From the NCBI GenBank assembly GCA_037444625.1, contig JBBIMA010000006.1, positions 29,153-93,152 of the forward strand: a stretch of 64,000 nt of DNA, written 5' to 3'. The notes below the pieces were generated by a model. The model made no database searches, was not told the origin of the DNA, and saw only the letters and a list, made by a program, of their open reading frames with translations. This DNA comes from DTHT01 sp037444625 (GTDB taxonomy: Bacteria > Acidobacteriota > Terriglobia > Bryobacterales > Bryobacteraceae). Position numbers and translations under genes: made by a program. Within the stretch, counting starts at the first letter, position 1. Each line of letters begins with the position of its first letter. Of the stretch, positions 52,330-64,000 are shown piece by piece.

Positions 52330-53302
52330 GCCGGTATCTCGCGACGGCGCGCTCGTGCGCCGTCCAGTCCTTGGAAAACTTGTGGGCGCCGGAGCCGTCC
52401 GGCAGAGCCACGAAGTACAGGTAATCGGTCTTTGCCGGGCGGAGCGCGGCCTTCAGCGACTCCAAGCCCGGGTTAGCGATCGGCCCGGGCGGCAAACCGG
52501 GATGCTGGTAGGTGTTATAGCGCTGGCGGCTCTCCAGGTCCGAGCGAAAGATGGCGCCGCGGTAGCGGTCCTCCAGCAAGGCGGCGTAGATGGTCGTGGG
52601 ATCGCACTGAAGAGGGAGGCCAAGGCGCAGCCGGTTCAGCAGGACCGAGGCCACCAAGGGGCGCTCCTCGGCCCGGGCGGTCTCCTTCTCGATGAGAGAG
52701 GCCAGGGTGACGGTGGGGTGCACCTCGGCGGCCGCGTTCAGCGACGCCCAGGCCTGTCGGAAGCGGTCGGTCATCTGCCGGCACAACTGCCGAGCGGTCG
52801 TGTGGCGCGTGATGCGGTAGGTGTCCGGGAAGAGATATCCCTCCAGGGTAGGCGCCTGGGGGGCCAGGTCGCGGATCAGCCCGGGATCGCGCGCGGCCCG
52901 CAGGAATTCCTCGGCCGGCAGGGCGCCGATCGCCTCCAGGGCGGCGGCGACGTCGAACATGTTGCTGCCCTCGGGCACGGTCAGCGCCAGGTAAAAGACG
53001 TCGCCGCGGGCGATGCGGTCGAAGACCTCCCAAGTGGATGCGGGCCGGTTGAAGCGATACTCGCCGGCCTGGAGCCGGGCCCGGGGTTTGAGCGCGCGGG
53101 CCAGCAGGAACTGCCAGCGGTAGCGCACCACGCCCGCCTCGGCGAGCAACCGCGCCATGCCGGCGCTGCCCGTGCCGCGCGGGATCTCGACGAAGGTTTC
53201 CCCGGCGAAGCCGGCGTACCGGAAGCCCAGCGAAAGCAAAGCCAGAGAGGCCGCGGCGGCGCCGGCCGCACATGCCGCCGCCAGAAGTCGCCCGCGGCGC
53301 AC
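52208..53302 (-). CDS. mltG: endolytic murein transglycosylase MltG
   Basis: MltG cuts nascent peptidoglycan in the periplasm and is thought to set glycan strand length. The 364-residue protein has one N-terminal membrane helix (LLAAACAAGAAAASLALLSL). A LysM-like region follows, then the YceG domain with the catalytic Glu in TLASLIEKETARAEERP, and LPLQCDPTTIYA, YNTYQHPGLPPGPIANPGL and FVALPDGSGAHKFS. After the usual end (HERAVARYRR) comes a 30-residue Gly/Arg-rich tail that overlaps the downstream gene. The GTG start lies six bases after ruvX. ruvX-mltG pairing is common in bacteria. Confidence 0.94.
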   Translation of the reverse strand: MRRGRLLAAACAAGAAAASLALLSLGFRYAGFAGETFVEIPRGTGSAGMARLLAEAGVVRYRWQFLLARALKPRARLQAGEYRFNRPASTWEVFDRIARGDVFYLALTVPEGSNMFDVAAALEAIGALPAEEFLRAARDPGLIRDLAPQAPTLEGYLFPDTYRITRHTTARQLCRQMTDRFRQAWASLNAAAEVHPTVTLASLIEKETARAEERPLVASVLLNRLRLGLPLQCDPTTIYAALLEDRYRGAIFRSDLESRQRYNTYQHPGLPPGPIANPGLESLKAALRPAKTDYLYFVALPDGSGAHKFSKDWTAHERAVARYRRAENQNLRQKAAGRMAGASPAGTGQRGPLGGAARGPRARF

Positions 53303-53308
53303 CGGGGC

Positions 53309-53764
53309 CTATCCTTTCCGCCCCGCCGCGCGGGCGTCCAGGTACGCTTCGAGCAGCAGGACGGCGGCCACGCGGTCCACCACCGGCTCAGCCTGCTTGC
53401 GCAGCCGCAGGCCGCATTCGCGCAGCACGCGCCGCGCCTGGACGGTGGTGAAGCGCTCATCCAGCAGCTCGACGGGCAGGCCGGTCAACCGGGCCAGCTC
53501 CTCTGCGAAGCGGCGGGCCCGCAGAGCCTCCTCGCCCTCCTCCCCGCTCAAGCGCAAGGGATGACCCACCAGGATCAGACCGACGCCCAGCTCGGCCGCC
53601 AGGCGCGCCACCGCCGCCAGCGCCTGGCGCTTGCTCGTGCGGTAGAGGGTGCGCAGTCCCCGGGCGATCCGGCCGCTTTCGTCGCTGACCGCCAGGCCGA
53701 TGCGCCGCCCTCCCAAATCCAGGGCCAGGATTCGCTGGGCGGGGCCTTGGGCCGGTCGGGTCAC
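53309..53764 (-). CDS. ruvX: Holliday junction resolvase-like RuvX (YqgF)
   Basis: The 151-residue RNase H-fold nuclease is involved in pre-16S rRNA processing and possibly recombination. It has the first acidic site in ILALDLGGRRIGLAVSD, LILVGHPLRLSGEEG, and ELLDERFTTVQA with DRVAAVLLLEAYLD at the end. The GTG at 53764 is chosen because a perfect TATAAT lies twelve bases upstream and longer readings run through it. It is followed by mltG with a six-base gap. Confidence 0.92.
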   Translation of the reverse strand: MTRPAQGPAQRILALDLGGRRIGLAVSDESGRIARGLRTLYRTSKRQALAAVARLAAELGVGLILVGHPLRLSGEEGEEALRARRFAEELARLTGLPVELLDERFTTVQARRVLRECGLRLRKQAEPVVDRVAAVLLLEAYLDARAAGRKG

Positions 53765-53776
53765 GGTTCCGCTTTC

Positions 53777-53782
53777 ATTATA
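53777..53782 (-). promoter_or_regulatory. perfect -10 hexamer of the ruvX-mltG cluster
   Basis: TATAAT on the minus strand, twelve bases before the ruvX GTG. It would leave a leader of about five bases, too short for a Shine-Dalgarno site. No clear -35 is seen. Confidence 0.5.
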
Positions 53783-53818
53783 TAGGCAGGCGGAGCAAGC
53801 ACCGCGCCGCGCGCGGCG

Positions 53819-53827
53819 TGCTAAAGT
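53819..53827 (+). promoter_or_regulatory. extended -10 candidate for the AI-2E-type permease
   Basis: TGCTAAAGT fits TG, one base, TAAAGT, 49 bases before the GTG at 53877. Confidence 0.35.
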
Positions 53828-53876
53828 AAACGATGAGCAGGCCGCGGCCCGCAACGCGGTTTTCAGGGAGTCGTCG

Positions 53877-55037
53877 GTGGCGCTGGTTCGTCCCCCGGTA
53901 AGAGCGCGCAGGCCTGCGGGCTTGGCCTTGGGATTCCTCGCCTTGGCGGGCGCCGTCCTGTTGCTGTATTTCGGGCGCCTGTTTTTCATGACGCTGGTCA
54001 GCGCCGTGATTCTGGCCTTCATTCTGGATCCCTTCGTGCTGCTGCTCGGCCGGCTGCGCCTGCCGCGGGCCACGGCCAGTTTCATGGTCTGCGCGGCGGC
54101 GCTGCTGCTGCTTTACCTGGTGGGCCTGGGCCTGTACACGCAGGTGGCGGATCTGGTGGAAGAGCTGCCCAAATACCAGCAGCGGGTCAACGATCTGGTG
54201 GACAGCGTCGCGGCGCGCGTGGAGAGGTTCGAGAAGTCGGTTTACGAGCTTGTGGTGCCCAAGCGTTTGCGCGAACAGCCCAGCCCGCCGGCGCAAGCCC
54301 AGGCCGCTCCGCCTGCGCGCACCGGGCGCCGGGTGCGGACGCAGCCGCCGCCCCTGCCTCCGCCCGTGCAGGAAGTGCGCATCCGCCAGGAGCGCCCGCC
54401 CATTGTGTCCTATCTGGCCGAACATTTCGGGTCGCTGTACCAGGTCGGTCTGATGGCCTCCTTCGTTCCCTTTCTGGTCTACTTCATGCTGAGTTGGCAG
54501 CAACACATCCAGCGGCGGTTCCTGGAACTGTTCGACGAGCCGGCGCGGGTGGTGGCGGCGCGCAGCCTGGGCGGCGTGGCGCGCATGGTGCGGGCCTTCG
54601 TGTTGGGCAATCTTCTGTTGGGTCTGCTGCTGACGGCGGCCACGGCTCTGCTGTTTTGGGCCTTCTGGCTGCCTTATCCGCTGTTGATGGGCTCGCTCAG
54701 CGGCTTCCTCAGCCTGATCCCTTACATCGGCCTGCCGCTGGCCGTCCTGCCGGCCATCCTGTCGGCGCTGCCGGTCTACAGCGCCATGACGCCCTACCTG
54801 CTGTTGAGCGGCATCGTGGCGCTGTTTCATCTGATTGCGCTCAACCTGCTGTATCCCAAGCTGGTGGGGCCGCGCGTGCATTTGAACCCCCTGGTGGTGA
54901 CGGTGGCGCTGATGGCCTGGAGCGCGCTTTGGGGGCCTATGGGGCTGATCCTGGCGATCCCGCTCACGGCCGCCGTCAAGGCGGTCTGCGACAACGTGCC
55001 CCGGCTGGAACCTTACGGCAGATTGTTGGGCGATTGA
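53877..55037 (+). CDS. AI-2E family (TqsA/PerM-type) membrane transporter
   Basis: The 386-residue membrane protein has the paired N-terminal helices and the LxxxHPL-free loop region seen in this family (LVSAVILAFILDPFVLLLGRL, YLVGLGLYTQVADLVEELPKY). A charged Pro-rich cytoplasmic or periplasmic insert follows at about 135-180. The C-terminal helices include LSGFLSLIPYIGLPLAVLPAI and a final LILAIPLTAAVKAV. Members export autoinducer-2, Na+/H+ or unknown solutes. GTG at 53877 has GGGAG about seven bases upstream. It is divergent from ruvX. Confidence 0.85.
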   Translation: MALVRPPVRARRPAGLALGFLALAGAVLLLYFGRLFFMTLVSAVILAFILDPFVLLLGRLRLPRATASFMVCAAALLLLYLVGLGLYTQVADLVEELPKYQQRVNDLVDSVAARVERFEKSVYELVVPKRLREQPSPPAQAQAAPPARTGRRVRTQPPPLPPPVQEVRIRQERPPIVSYLAEHFGSLYQVGLMASFVPFLVYFMLSWQQHIQRRFLELFDEPARVVAARSLGGVARMVRAFVLGNLLLGLLLTAATALLFWAFWLPYPLLMGSLSGFLSLIPYIGLPLAVLPAILSALPVYSAMTPYLLLSGIVALFHLIALNLLYPKLVGPRVHLNPLVVTVALMAWSALWGPMGLILAIPLTAAVKAVCDNVPRLEPYGRLLGD

Positions 55038-55062
55038 GGGCGCCGGACGGCCGCGGCCGGGA

Positions 55063-55068
55063 TATCAT
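55063..55068 (+). promoter_or_regulatory. -10 element nine bases before a Tat-type sugar isomerase gene
   Basis: TATCAT ends nine bases before the ATG at 55078. A GGA within the short leader is the only possible ribosome-binding match. Confidence 0.4.
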
Positions 55069-55077
55069 GGATCAGGT

Positions 55078-56004
55078 ATGACCCGACGGGAATTCCTGAT
55101 CGCTTCGGCCGCGGCCTCCCTGAGCGCCGCCCCGCGCGTGGACCGGACGCGCATCAGCGCCATCACCGACGAGGTGGCGCCCTCTCCGGCGGAGGCCATC
55201 GCCTTCGCCCGGCAGTACGGGCTGAAGTGGGTCGAGCTGCGCGCCGTGCCGGGAGCCAAGACCTACTATCAATTTCTGCCCGAGGCGGAAGTGCGCGCCG
55301 CCGCCCGGGAGCTGGCCGCGGCCGGGCTGCGCGTCTCGTTTCTCAATACCGGCCTGCTGAAGTTCCCGCTGCCCGGGACCGAACCGGTACGCTACCGCAA
55401 CGAGACTCCCGAGGCGCGGGCCAAACGCCTGGCGCGCGATCAGGCTCAGTTCGACCGGCGTATGGACGAGCTGCGGCAAGCCATCCGGGCGGCGCACATC
55501 CTCGGGACGGACAAGGTTCGCATCTTCGCCTTTACGCGCGTGGCCGATCCCTTGTCGCTGCTGCCGCGGATCGCCGAGATCCTGGAGCCGATGGTCCGGG
55601 AGGCGGAAAAGGAAGGCATCCGGCTGCTGGTGGAAAACGAAGGCTCCTGCAACGTGGCCACCTGCGCCGAAGCGGCCGCGCTGCTCAAGCTGCTGCCTTC
55701 CAAGCACCTGGGGGTGAACTGGGACGCGCTGAACGGCGCGGCTCACAACGAGACGCCGTTCCCGGACGGCTACAACCTGCTGCCCAAGGAGCGCATCGGC
55801 AACGTGCAGATCAAGGGCCGCAGCGTGCTGGAAGGCCCCCAGCGTCTGGACTGGTCCGCCATCTTCGAGGCCATGGCCCGCGACGGCTACGCCGGCTGCT
55901 TCGGCCTGGAGACTCACATCTTCGGGCCGGAGCTGTTCCAGAAGTCCCACGAGTGCATGCGGGAGATTCTGCGGCTGGTGGAGGCCGGGGCCCGGGCTAG
56001 CTAA
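55078..56004 (+). CDS. sugar phosphate isomerase/epimerase family protein with Tat-type leader
   Basis: The 308-residue TIM-barrel protein starts MTRREFLIASAAASLSAA, a twin-arginine-like leader. Family landmarks are YGLKWVELRAVPG, ILGTDKVRIFAFTR, IRLLVENEGSCN (metal-site Glu), LGVNWDALNGAAHNETPFPDG and CFGLETHIFG. It is distinct from the isomerase near 23 kb, with low visible similarity beyond the fold. No sugar-uptake genes are adjacent. Its stop codon interlocks with that of the convergent amidase-like gene at 56001-56004. Confidence 0.87.
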   Translation: MTRREFLIASAAASLSAAPRVDRTRISAITDEVAPSPAEAIAFARQYGLKWVELRAVPGAKTYYQFLPEAEVRAAARELAAAGLRVSFLNTGLLKFPLPGTEPVRYRNETPEARAKRLARDQAQFDRRMDELRQAIRAAHILGTDKVRIFAFTRVADPLSLLPRIAEILEPMVREAEKEGIRLLVENEGSCNVATCAEAAALLKLLPSKHLGVNWDALNGAAHNETPFPDGYNLLPKERIGNVQIKGRSVLEGPQRLDWSAIFEAMARDGYAGCFGLETHIFGPELFQKSHECMREILRLVEAGARAS

Positions 56005-57014
56005 GGTTGGGGCAGAAATCGTTTGGGAACCAGCAGCGCCATCGAGCCCGCCACGGTGACCACCTCATAGCGACCCTGGCAGCCGACCAGCAGGTGGGCG
56101 GCCCAGGGCTCCAGGCCGTACTCGGCCGTCAACCAGCGGACCATGTCGGTGGTGGCCATCTGGAGCGCGCGGTCCAAGGAGCTGGCGAATTCCGGCTGGC
56201 TGCCGATCGAGATCAGGAAGTCTTCGGACTCCACGCGCGGGCCCGACAAGCCCGCTCGCTTGCGCAGGTTCACCGTGAACTCGACGTCCATGGAAACCTC
56301 CACGCCCGTCCCCAGCGGCTCGCCGTCGGCTTCGAGGGCGTGCCCGTCGCCCACGAATAACAAGCCGCCCGGGTGGTAGACCGGCAGCATCACGGTGACG
56401 CCCTCGACGATCCGGTTGTAATCCAAGTTGCCTCCGTAAGGCCCCGAGGGGGCGGAAGTGGGGGCGAAGTCGCCCGCCGGAGCGACCCCGATGCAACCCA
56501 GCATCGGCCGGGCGGCGTACTCCAGCCTGAGGCGCCGGGCGGCAGGCTCGCGCAGGCGCACCAGACCTCGCTCCGGGTCAATGTCCCAGGGCACCAGATT
56601 GGCGCGTCCCTTGCGGATCAGATCCGGCTTGTAGTCGGCCGGATAGATGCCCTCGACGTATTCAGGCAGCAGGGCGTTAAGCAGGAGGCGGAAGCCCGAC
56701 CAGCCCCAGTTGCGGTTGATGCGGATCCGGTTCAGCCGCACCAGCAAGCCGTCGCCCGGCTCGGCGCCCTCGATAAAGAAGGGGCCGGTCAGGGGGTTGC
56801 CGGGTTCGGCGCGACGCAGGCCGCGCTCGTCCTGCCCGCCGGCGTCCAGGGTCTTGGTGCGCACCGTATCGCCGGGTTTGATGCGGGCCAGCACCGGGTG
56901 GCGGGCGGCGAACGTGTGGTGGTAGACGGCCGGCGCTACGGTATGGGTCTCGGCCGCCGGCGGGGCGGCCGGGGCCCACAGCGCGAAGGCGATCCAGAGG
57001 GCTACTGGCGGCAT
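56001..57014 (-). CDS. acetamidase/formamidase family protein, exported
   Basis: The 337-residue protein has a leader (PVALWIAFALWAPAAPPAA). The FmdA/AmdA fold follows: ARIKPGDTVRTKTLDAGG, PGNPLTGPFFIEGAEPGD, MLGCIGVAPAG, GPYGGNLDY, GGLLFVGDGHALEADGE and CQGRYEVVTVAGSMALLVPK. Family enzymes hydrolyse formamide or acetamide. A secreted version with no nitrogen-related neighbours suggests another amide or a cell-wall substrate. ATG at 57014 is chosen because a TATACT -10 lies seven bases upstream; a reading from 57134 would run through it. Confidence 0.88.
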   Translation of the reverse strand: MPPVALWIAFALWAPAAPPAAETHTVAPAVYHHTFAARHPVLARIKPGDTVRTKTLDAGGQDERGLRRAEPGNPLTGPFFIEGAEPGDGLLVRLNRIRINRNWGWSGFRLLLNALLPEYVEGIYPADYKPDLIRKGRANLVPWDIDPERGLVRLREPAARRLRLEYAARPMLGCIGVAPAGDFAPTSAPSGPYGGNLDYNRIVEGVTVMLPVYHPGGLLFVGDGHALEADGEPLGTGVEVSMDVEFTVNLRKRAGLSGPRVESEDFLISIGSQPEFASSLDRALQMATTDMVRWLTAEYGLEPWAAHLLVGCQGRYEVVTVAGSMALLVPKRFLPQP

Positions 57015-57021
57015 ACCCCGC

Positions 57022-57027
57022 AGTATA
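57022..57027 (-). promoter_or_regulatory. -10 element seven bases before the amidase-like gene
   Basis: The minus strand reads TATACT, followed by GCGGGGT and the ATG. A start of transcription on the A of ATG is expected, so this is one of the best leaderless candidates in the window. Confidence 0.5.
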
Positions 57028-57132
57028 GCGGGCGGGCGCTCGCCGGGCCGATTAAGGGTTTTTAGGACTAGGAAATTCCCCGAAATTGACCGATAGGGCA
57101 AGAGAGAACGAATCATCGCCGCTGTCGCGAAC

Positions 57133-60984
<3,852 letters not shown>

Positions 60985-61121
60985 GGCGTGCAGCCTCGAG
61001 GGCTCGTCCGGCGCGATGCCGATGTGATATTCTCGGTTTCGATCCTTCCGGCGGACGGAGCGCCGGCCCGGGGCGGCACTCGGCACGAGAGCAGGCGCGG
61101 GGGAAGGCTCGGAGGCGGGCG

Positions 61122-64000
61122 ATGGCGGTGCCACAGCGGCTGAACAACCGTTACGAGATCCGGGAGATCCTCGGCCAGGGCGGCATGGGGATCGTCTACC
61201 GGGCCTACGACGTGGTGGTCAAGCGCGAGGTGGCCTTGAAGACCCTCCGGGACGCTCCCGGCCGGTCTTCGCTGCAAATGTTCCAGCGCGAGTGCGAAGT
61301 GCTGGCGGCCATGAGCCACCCCAACATCATCGAGATTTTCGATGTGGGGGAGTTCCAGGAAGAAGGCCGCAGCAAGCCGTACTTCGTGATGCCTCTGCTG
61401 CCCGGGCAGACCCTGGAGAAACTGATCCGCACCGCCAGCCAGCGGCTGACGGTGGAGCGGGTGGTGGAGGTGATGGCGCAGGCCTGCCGGGGGCTGCAAG
61501 CGGCGCACGAACGCGGATTGGTGCACCGGGACATCAAGCCGAGCAACATCTTCGTGATGGAGGACGACTCGGTCAAGATCATAGACTTCGGCGTGGCCCA
61601 TATGGTGGACACGCGGGCCTCGATGGGGGCCAAAGGCACCCTGCTGTACATGTCGCCCGAGCAGTTGGAGCTGAAGCCGCCCACCGCCTTGAGCGATCTG
61701 TTTTCGCTGGCCGTGGTCTGCTACGAGGCGCTCACGCGCCGGCGGCCTTTCGAGCGCGCCACCGAGGCGGAAATCATCGAGGCCATCCTGCATCAGACGC
61801 CGCCGCCCGTCTCGGCCTTGAATCCGGCGGTCAGCCAGGCGCTCAGCCGGGTGGTGCACAAGGCCATGGCCAAGCAGCCCTGGCACCGCTTCGCCAGCGC
61901 GCGCGAGTTTGCCGAAACGCTCCAGAAGGCCTTGCGCAACGAGCCCATCGAGTTCTTCGACCCGGCGCGCATCCAGCCCCGCATCGAGCGGGCCCAGCGG
62001 GCTTTCGAGCAGGGCGACCTCCAGTTCGCCAACGAGATCCTGACCGAACTGGAAGCCGAGGGGCACCTGGAGAGCTCGATCGCCGTCTTGCGCAAGCAGA
62101 TTGATCAAGCCGCGCGCCGGCGCACCATCACGCTGCTGTTGGAGAGTGCGCGAACGCGCTTCGAGCACGAAGAATACCCGCTGGCCCTTCAGAAGATCCA
62201 GGAGATCCTGCAACTGGATCCGGCCAACGCGGCCGCGTTGGCCCTGAAGGCCAACATCGAAAGTCGCATGATGTCGCAGAAGATCGAAGACTGGTTCCGG
62301 CTGGCGCGCCAGCACCTGGAGAACCATTCCTACAGCCATGCCCGCGAGGCGCTGCGCAACGTGCTGGCGCTGAACCCCAACGAGTCCCGTGCCGTCCAGT
62401 TGCTGGCCGAGGTGGATCGCCTGGAGCAGGAGTACCTGCGGGTCAGGCAACAGAAGGAGGAATTGTTCCAGTCCGCCCTGGAGGCCTGGCGGGACGGCGA
62501 AGTCACCTCCGCGCTCAGCAAGCTCGAGCAGGTGCTCAGTCTGGACGAGCGCGCGCCCGACACCACCTCGCCCGAGCGCGCGGCCGCCTACCGCAGCCTT
62601 TACAACCAGGTGCGCTCGGAGCACGAGACCATCAAGAACGCCTACGCCGAGGCGCGCCAACACCTGGCGGGGCGCAACCTCGCGCAGGCTCTGGCGGTCT
62701 GCGAGCAGATTCTGGCCAAGCACCCGGGGCACGCCCTGTTTCAAGCCCTGAAATTCGACATCGAGGAGCAGCAGCGCCAGGAACTCTCGGCGCGCATCCT
62801 CGAGATTGACCGCCAGGTCGAGGCCGAACCGGATTTGGACCGGCGGGTTTCGATCCTGGAGGAGGCGGTGGCCGCCTATCCCGGCGAGCCGCATTTCGAG
62901 CGCGCCCTGCGGCTGACGCGAGACAAGCGCGATCTGGTCAATTCCATCGTGGCCAAGGCGCGCCACCAGGAAGAGCGCGGCCAGTTCGCCGAGGCTCTCA
63001 CCCAGTGGGAGACGCTGGGCGCCATCTATCCGCAATATCCCGGCCTGAGCATCGAGATGGAGCGCCTGCAAAAGCGGCGGGAGCAGCAGGCGCGTTCGGA
63101 GGCCAAGGCGCGCGTGATCGAACAGATCAACCGTTCCCTGGAGGGGGGCGATTACTCCGGCGCGCTGGAAGCCCTGCAACGCGCAGAGGCCGAGTTTCCC
63201 AACGATCCGGAACTCGCCAGCCTCCAGGAGGTGGCCCGCCTGGGGGTCGGCCGGACGGCGGAAGCCCAGCAACTGCTCTCGGAAGGCCGCCGGCTGTGCG
63301 CCGAACAGCGTTTCGCCGAGGGCGTGCCGCTGCTGCGCCGGGCCTTCGAGTTCGACCCGCGCAACCCGCAGGCCCGTGCCGCCCTGGTAGAGGGCCTGGT
63401 GGCCCAGGCCCGCTTGCTGCTGGAGAGCGACTGGCGCGGGGCGGAGAGTCTGATCGGCGAAGCGCTCGAACTGGATCCCGCCCACTCGCTGGGACGCAGC
63501 CTCCGCACGCTGGCCCAGGACCGCAAGCGCGACGAAACCATCGCCCAGGCCTTCATCCAGGCGCGGGATCTGCGCGCGGCCGGCGATCTGGAAGGCGCGC
63601 TGGTTCAGGCCGAGCAATGCCTGGCCGCTTACCCGGGCGAGCCGCGCCTGCTCCAGTTGCGGGACATCCTGAGCCGCGAACTCCAGGAGGCGCGCGAATC
63701 CCAGCGGCGTGCGGCGCGCCGCGCCGCCCTGGAGGAAATCAGGCAGTTGGAGCGGGAGGCCGCCGGCCGGGCCGAGGCCGCCCCAGTCCAGGCGAGTCTG
63801 GAGCGGGCGCAGCAGATCGCGCGCCAATTTCCCGGCGATCCGGAATTCGCCGTGGTGGTGGCGGACATCGAGCGACGGCTGGCCATGCTGAGCGCCTTCC
63901 GCAAACCCGAGCCGGCGCCGCCACCGCCGCCTCCACCGATCCCCCAGGCGGCGCCGCCTGCGCCTAGCGGAGCCTTCCCGGCCGTCACCGAGCCGCCGGC
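61122..64000 (+). CDS. Ser/Thr protein kinase with long C-terminal helical repeats, 3'-truncated
   Basis: The frame stays open to the window end; 959 residues are visible. An active Hanks-type kinase domain occupies about 1-280: GQGGMGIVYRA (glycine loop), VALK, HRDIKPSN (catalytic loop near 135), IDFGVAH (DFG near 155) and MSPEQ. No membrane helix follows. Instead some 670 residues of TPR-like and coiled-coil helices repeat with about 35-60-residue spacing (LALQKIQEILQLDPANAAAL, AREALRNVLALNPNESRAV, ALAVCEQILAKHPGHALFQ). A Pro-rich linker lies at the cut end. GGAGG lies six bases before the ATG. It follows the hybrid kinase on the same strand after 137 bases. Confidence 0.92.
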   Translation, partial: MAVPQRLNNRYEIREILGQGGMGIVYRAYDVVVKREVALKTLRDAPGRSSLQMFQRECEVLAAMSHPNIIEIFDVGEFQEEGRSKPYFVMPLLPGQTLEKLIRTASQRLTVERVVEVMAQACRGLQAAHERGLVHRDIKPSNIFVMEDDSVKIIDFGVAHMVDTRASMGAKGTLLYMSPEQLELKPPTALSDLFSLAVVCYEALTRRRPFERATEAEIIEAILHQTPPPVSALNPAVSQALSRVVHKAMAKQPWHRFASAREFAETLQKALRNEPIEFFDPARIQPRIERAQRAFEQGDLQFANEILTELEAEGHLESSIAVLRKQIDQAARRRTITLLLESARTRFEHEEYPLALQKIQEILQLDPANAAALALKANIESRMMSQKIEDWFRLARQHLENHSYSHAREALRNVLALNPNESRAVQLLAEVDRLEQEYLRVRQQKEELFQSALEAWRDGEVTSALSKLEQVLSLDERAPDTTSPERAAAYRSLYNQVRSEHETIKNAYAEARQHLAGRNLAQALAVCEQILAKHPGHALFQALKFDIEEQQRQELSARILEIDRQVEAEPDLDRRVSILEEAVAAYPGEPHFERALRLTRDKRDLVNSIVAKARHQEERGQFAEALTQWETLGAIYPQYPGLSIEMERLQKRREQQARSEAKARVIEQINRSLEGGDYSGALEALQRAEAEFPNDPELASLQEVARLGVGRTAEAQQLLSEGRRLCAEQRFAEGVPLLRRAFEFDPRNPQARAALVEGLVAQARLLLESDWRGAESLIGEALELDPAHSLGRSLRTLAQDRKRDETIAQAFIQARDLRAAGDLEGALVQAEQCLAAYPGEPRLLQLRDILSRELQEARESQRRAARRAALEEIRQLEREAAGRAEAAPVQASLERAQQIARQFPGDPEFAVVVADIERRLAMLSAFRKPEPAPPPPPPPIPQAAPPAPSGAFPAVTEPP

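Overview
The window is about two-thirds G+C, carries no gene gap longer than 300 bases, and shows no rRNA, tRNA, CRISPR array, insertion sequence or phage gene. The gene content points to an acidobacterium, probably of the Solibacter/Bryobacter group. This is inferred from two Oar-like TonB-dependent receptors with N-terminal carboxypeptidase-regulatory-like domains, a DUF1080 protein, a GH67-like hydrolase, Tat-type sugar isomerases, a propeller-type hybrid histidine kinase and a Ser/Thr kinase with long helical repeats. No marker gene is present to settle the lineage.

Layout. Positions 1-9.7 kb hold mostly housekeeping genes: a truncated FG-GAP repeat protein, an Nramp relative, an enoyl-CoA hydratase-like protein, sppA-galU, an RluA-family pseudouridine synthase, a TadG-like protein and an alginate-export-type porin. 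Positions 9.7-13 kb hold an orphan type VI baseplate gene (tssK) divergent from a PAS hybrid histidine kinase. Positions 13-23.5 kb look like a glycan-use region: two convergent Oar-like receptors, a GH67-like hydrolase and a sugar isomerase/epimerase. Positions 23.6-26.4 kb hold an FKBP isomerase, an AIR-synthase-like protein and an ATP-grasp protein. Positions 26.4-31.9 kb form a protein-quality operon, clpB-hsp20-lon, with a recognisable promoter and a palindrome beside its -10. Positions 31.9-35.3 kb form a second minus-strand operon: a sugar-isomerase-like gene, a 46-residue membrane protein, rph and rdgB.

Positions 35.4-41.8 kb hold a transglutaminase-like membrane protein, a carboxymuconolactone-decarboxylase-like protein, gamma-glutamyltransferase, an aldo/keto reductase and an orphan sugar-binding lipoprotein. 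Positions 41.8-43.7 kb hold a three-gene module (SPFH protein, ribbon-helix-helix protein, DUF3592-like membrane protein) behind a near-consensus promoter whose -10 sits at the centre of a 26-bp near-perfect palindrome. This is the most interesting regulatory signal in the window. Positions 43.8-47.1 kb hold feoA-feoB, with a palindrome over the promoter -10, divergent from a MerR-HTH/TPR fusion. Positions 47.1-51.8 kb cover amino-acid metabolism (threonine dehydratase-like, a class V aminotransferase overlapping serA) and a DUF1080 protein. Positions 51.9-57 kb hold ruvX-mltG and a hypothetical gene, an AI-2E-type permease, another sugar isomerase and an acetamidase/formamidase. Positions 57.1-64 kb hold a 1283-residue hybrid sensor kinase and a Ser/Thr kinase that runs off the end.

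Two genome-style features recur. Several -10-like hexamers lie only 5-12 bases upstream of start codons, suggesting leaderless or near-leaderless transcripts. Three convergent gene pairs overlap by exactly four bases at YTAA, so their stop codons interlock. Starts marked as revised were chosen by ribosome-binding site, promoter position or family alignment, all judged by eye.
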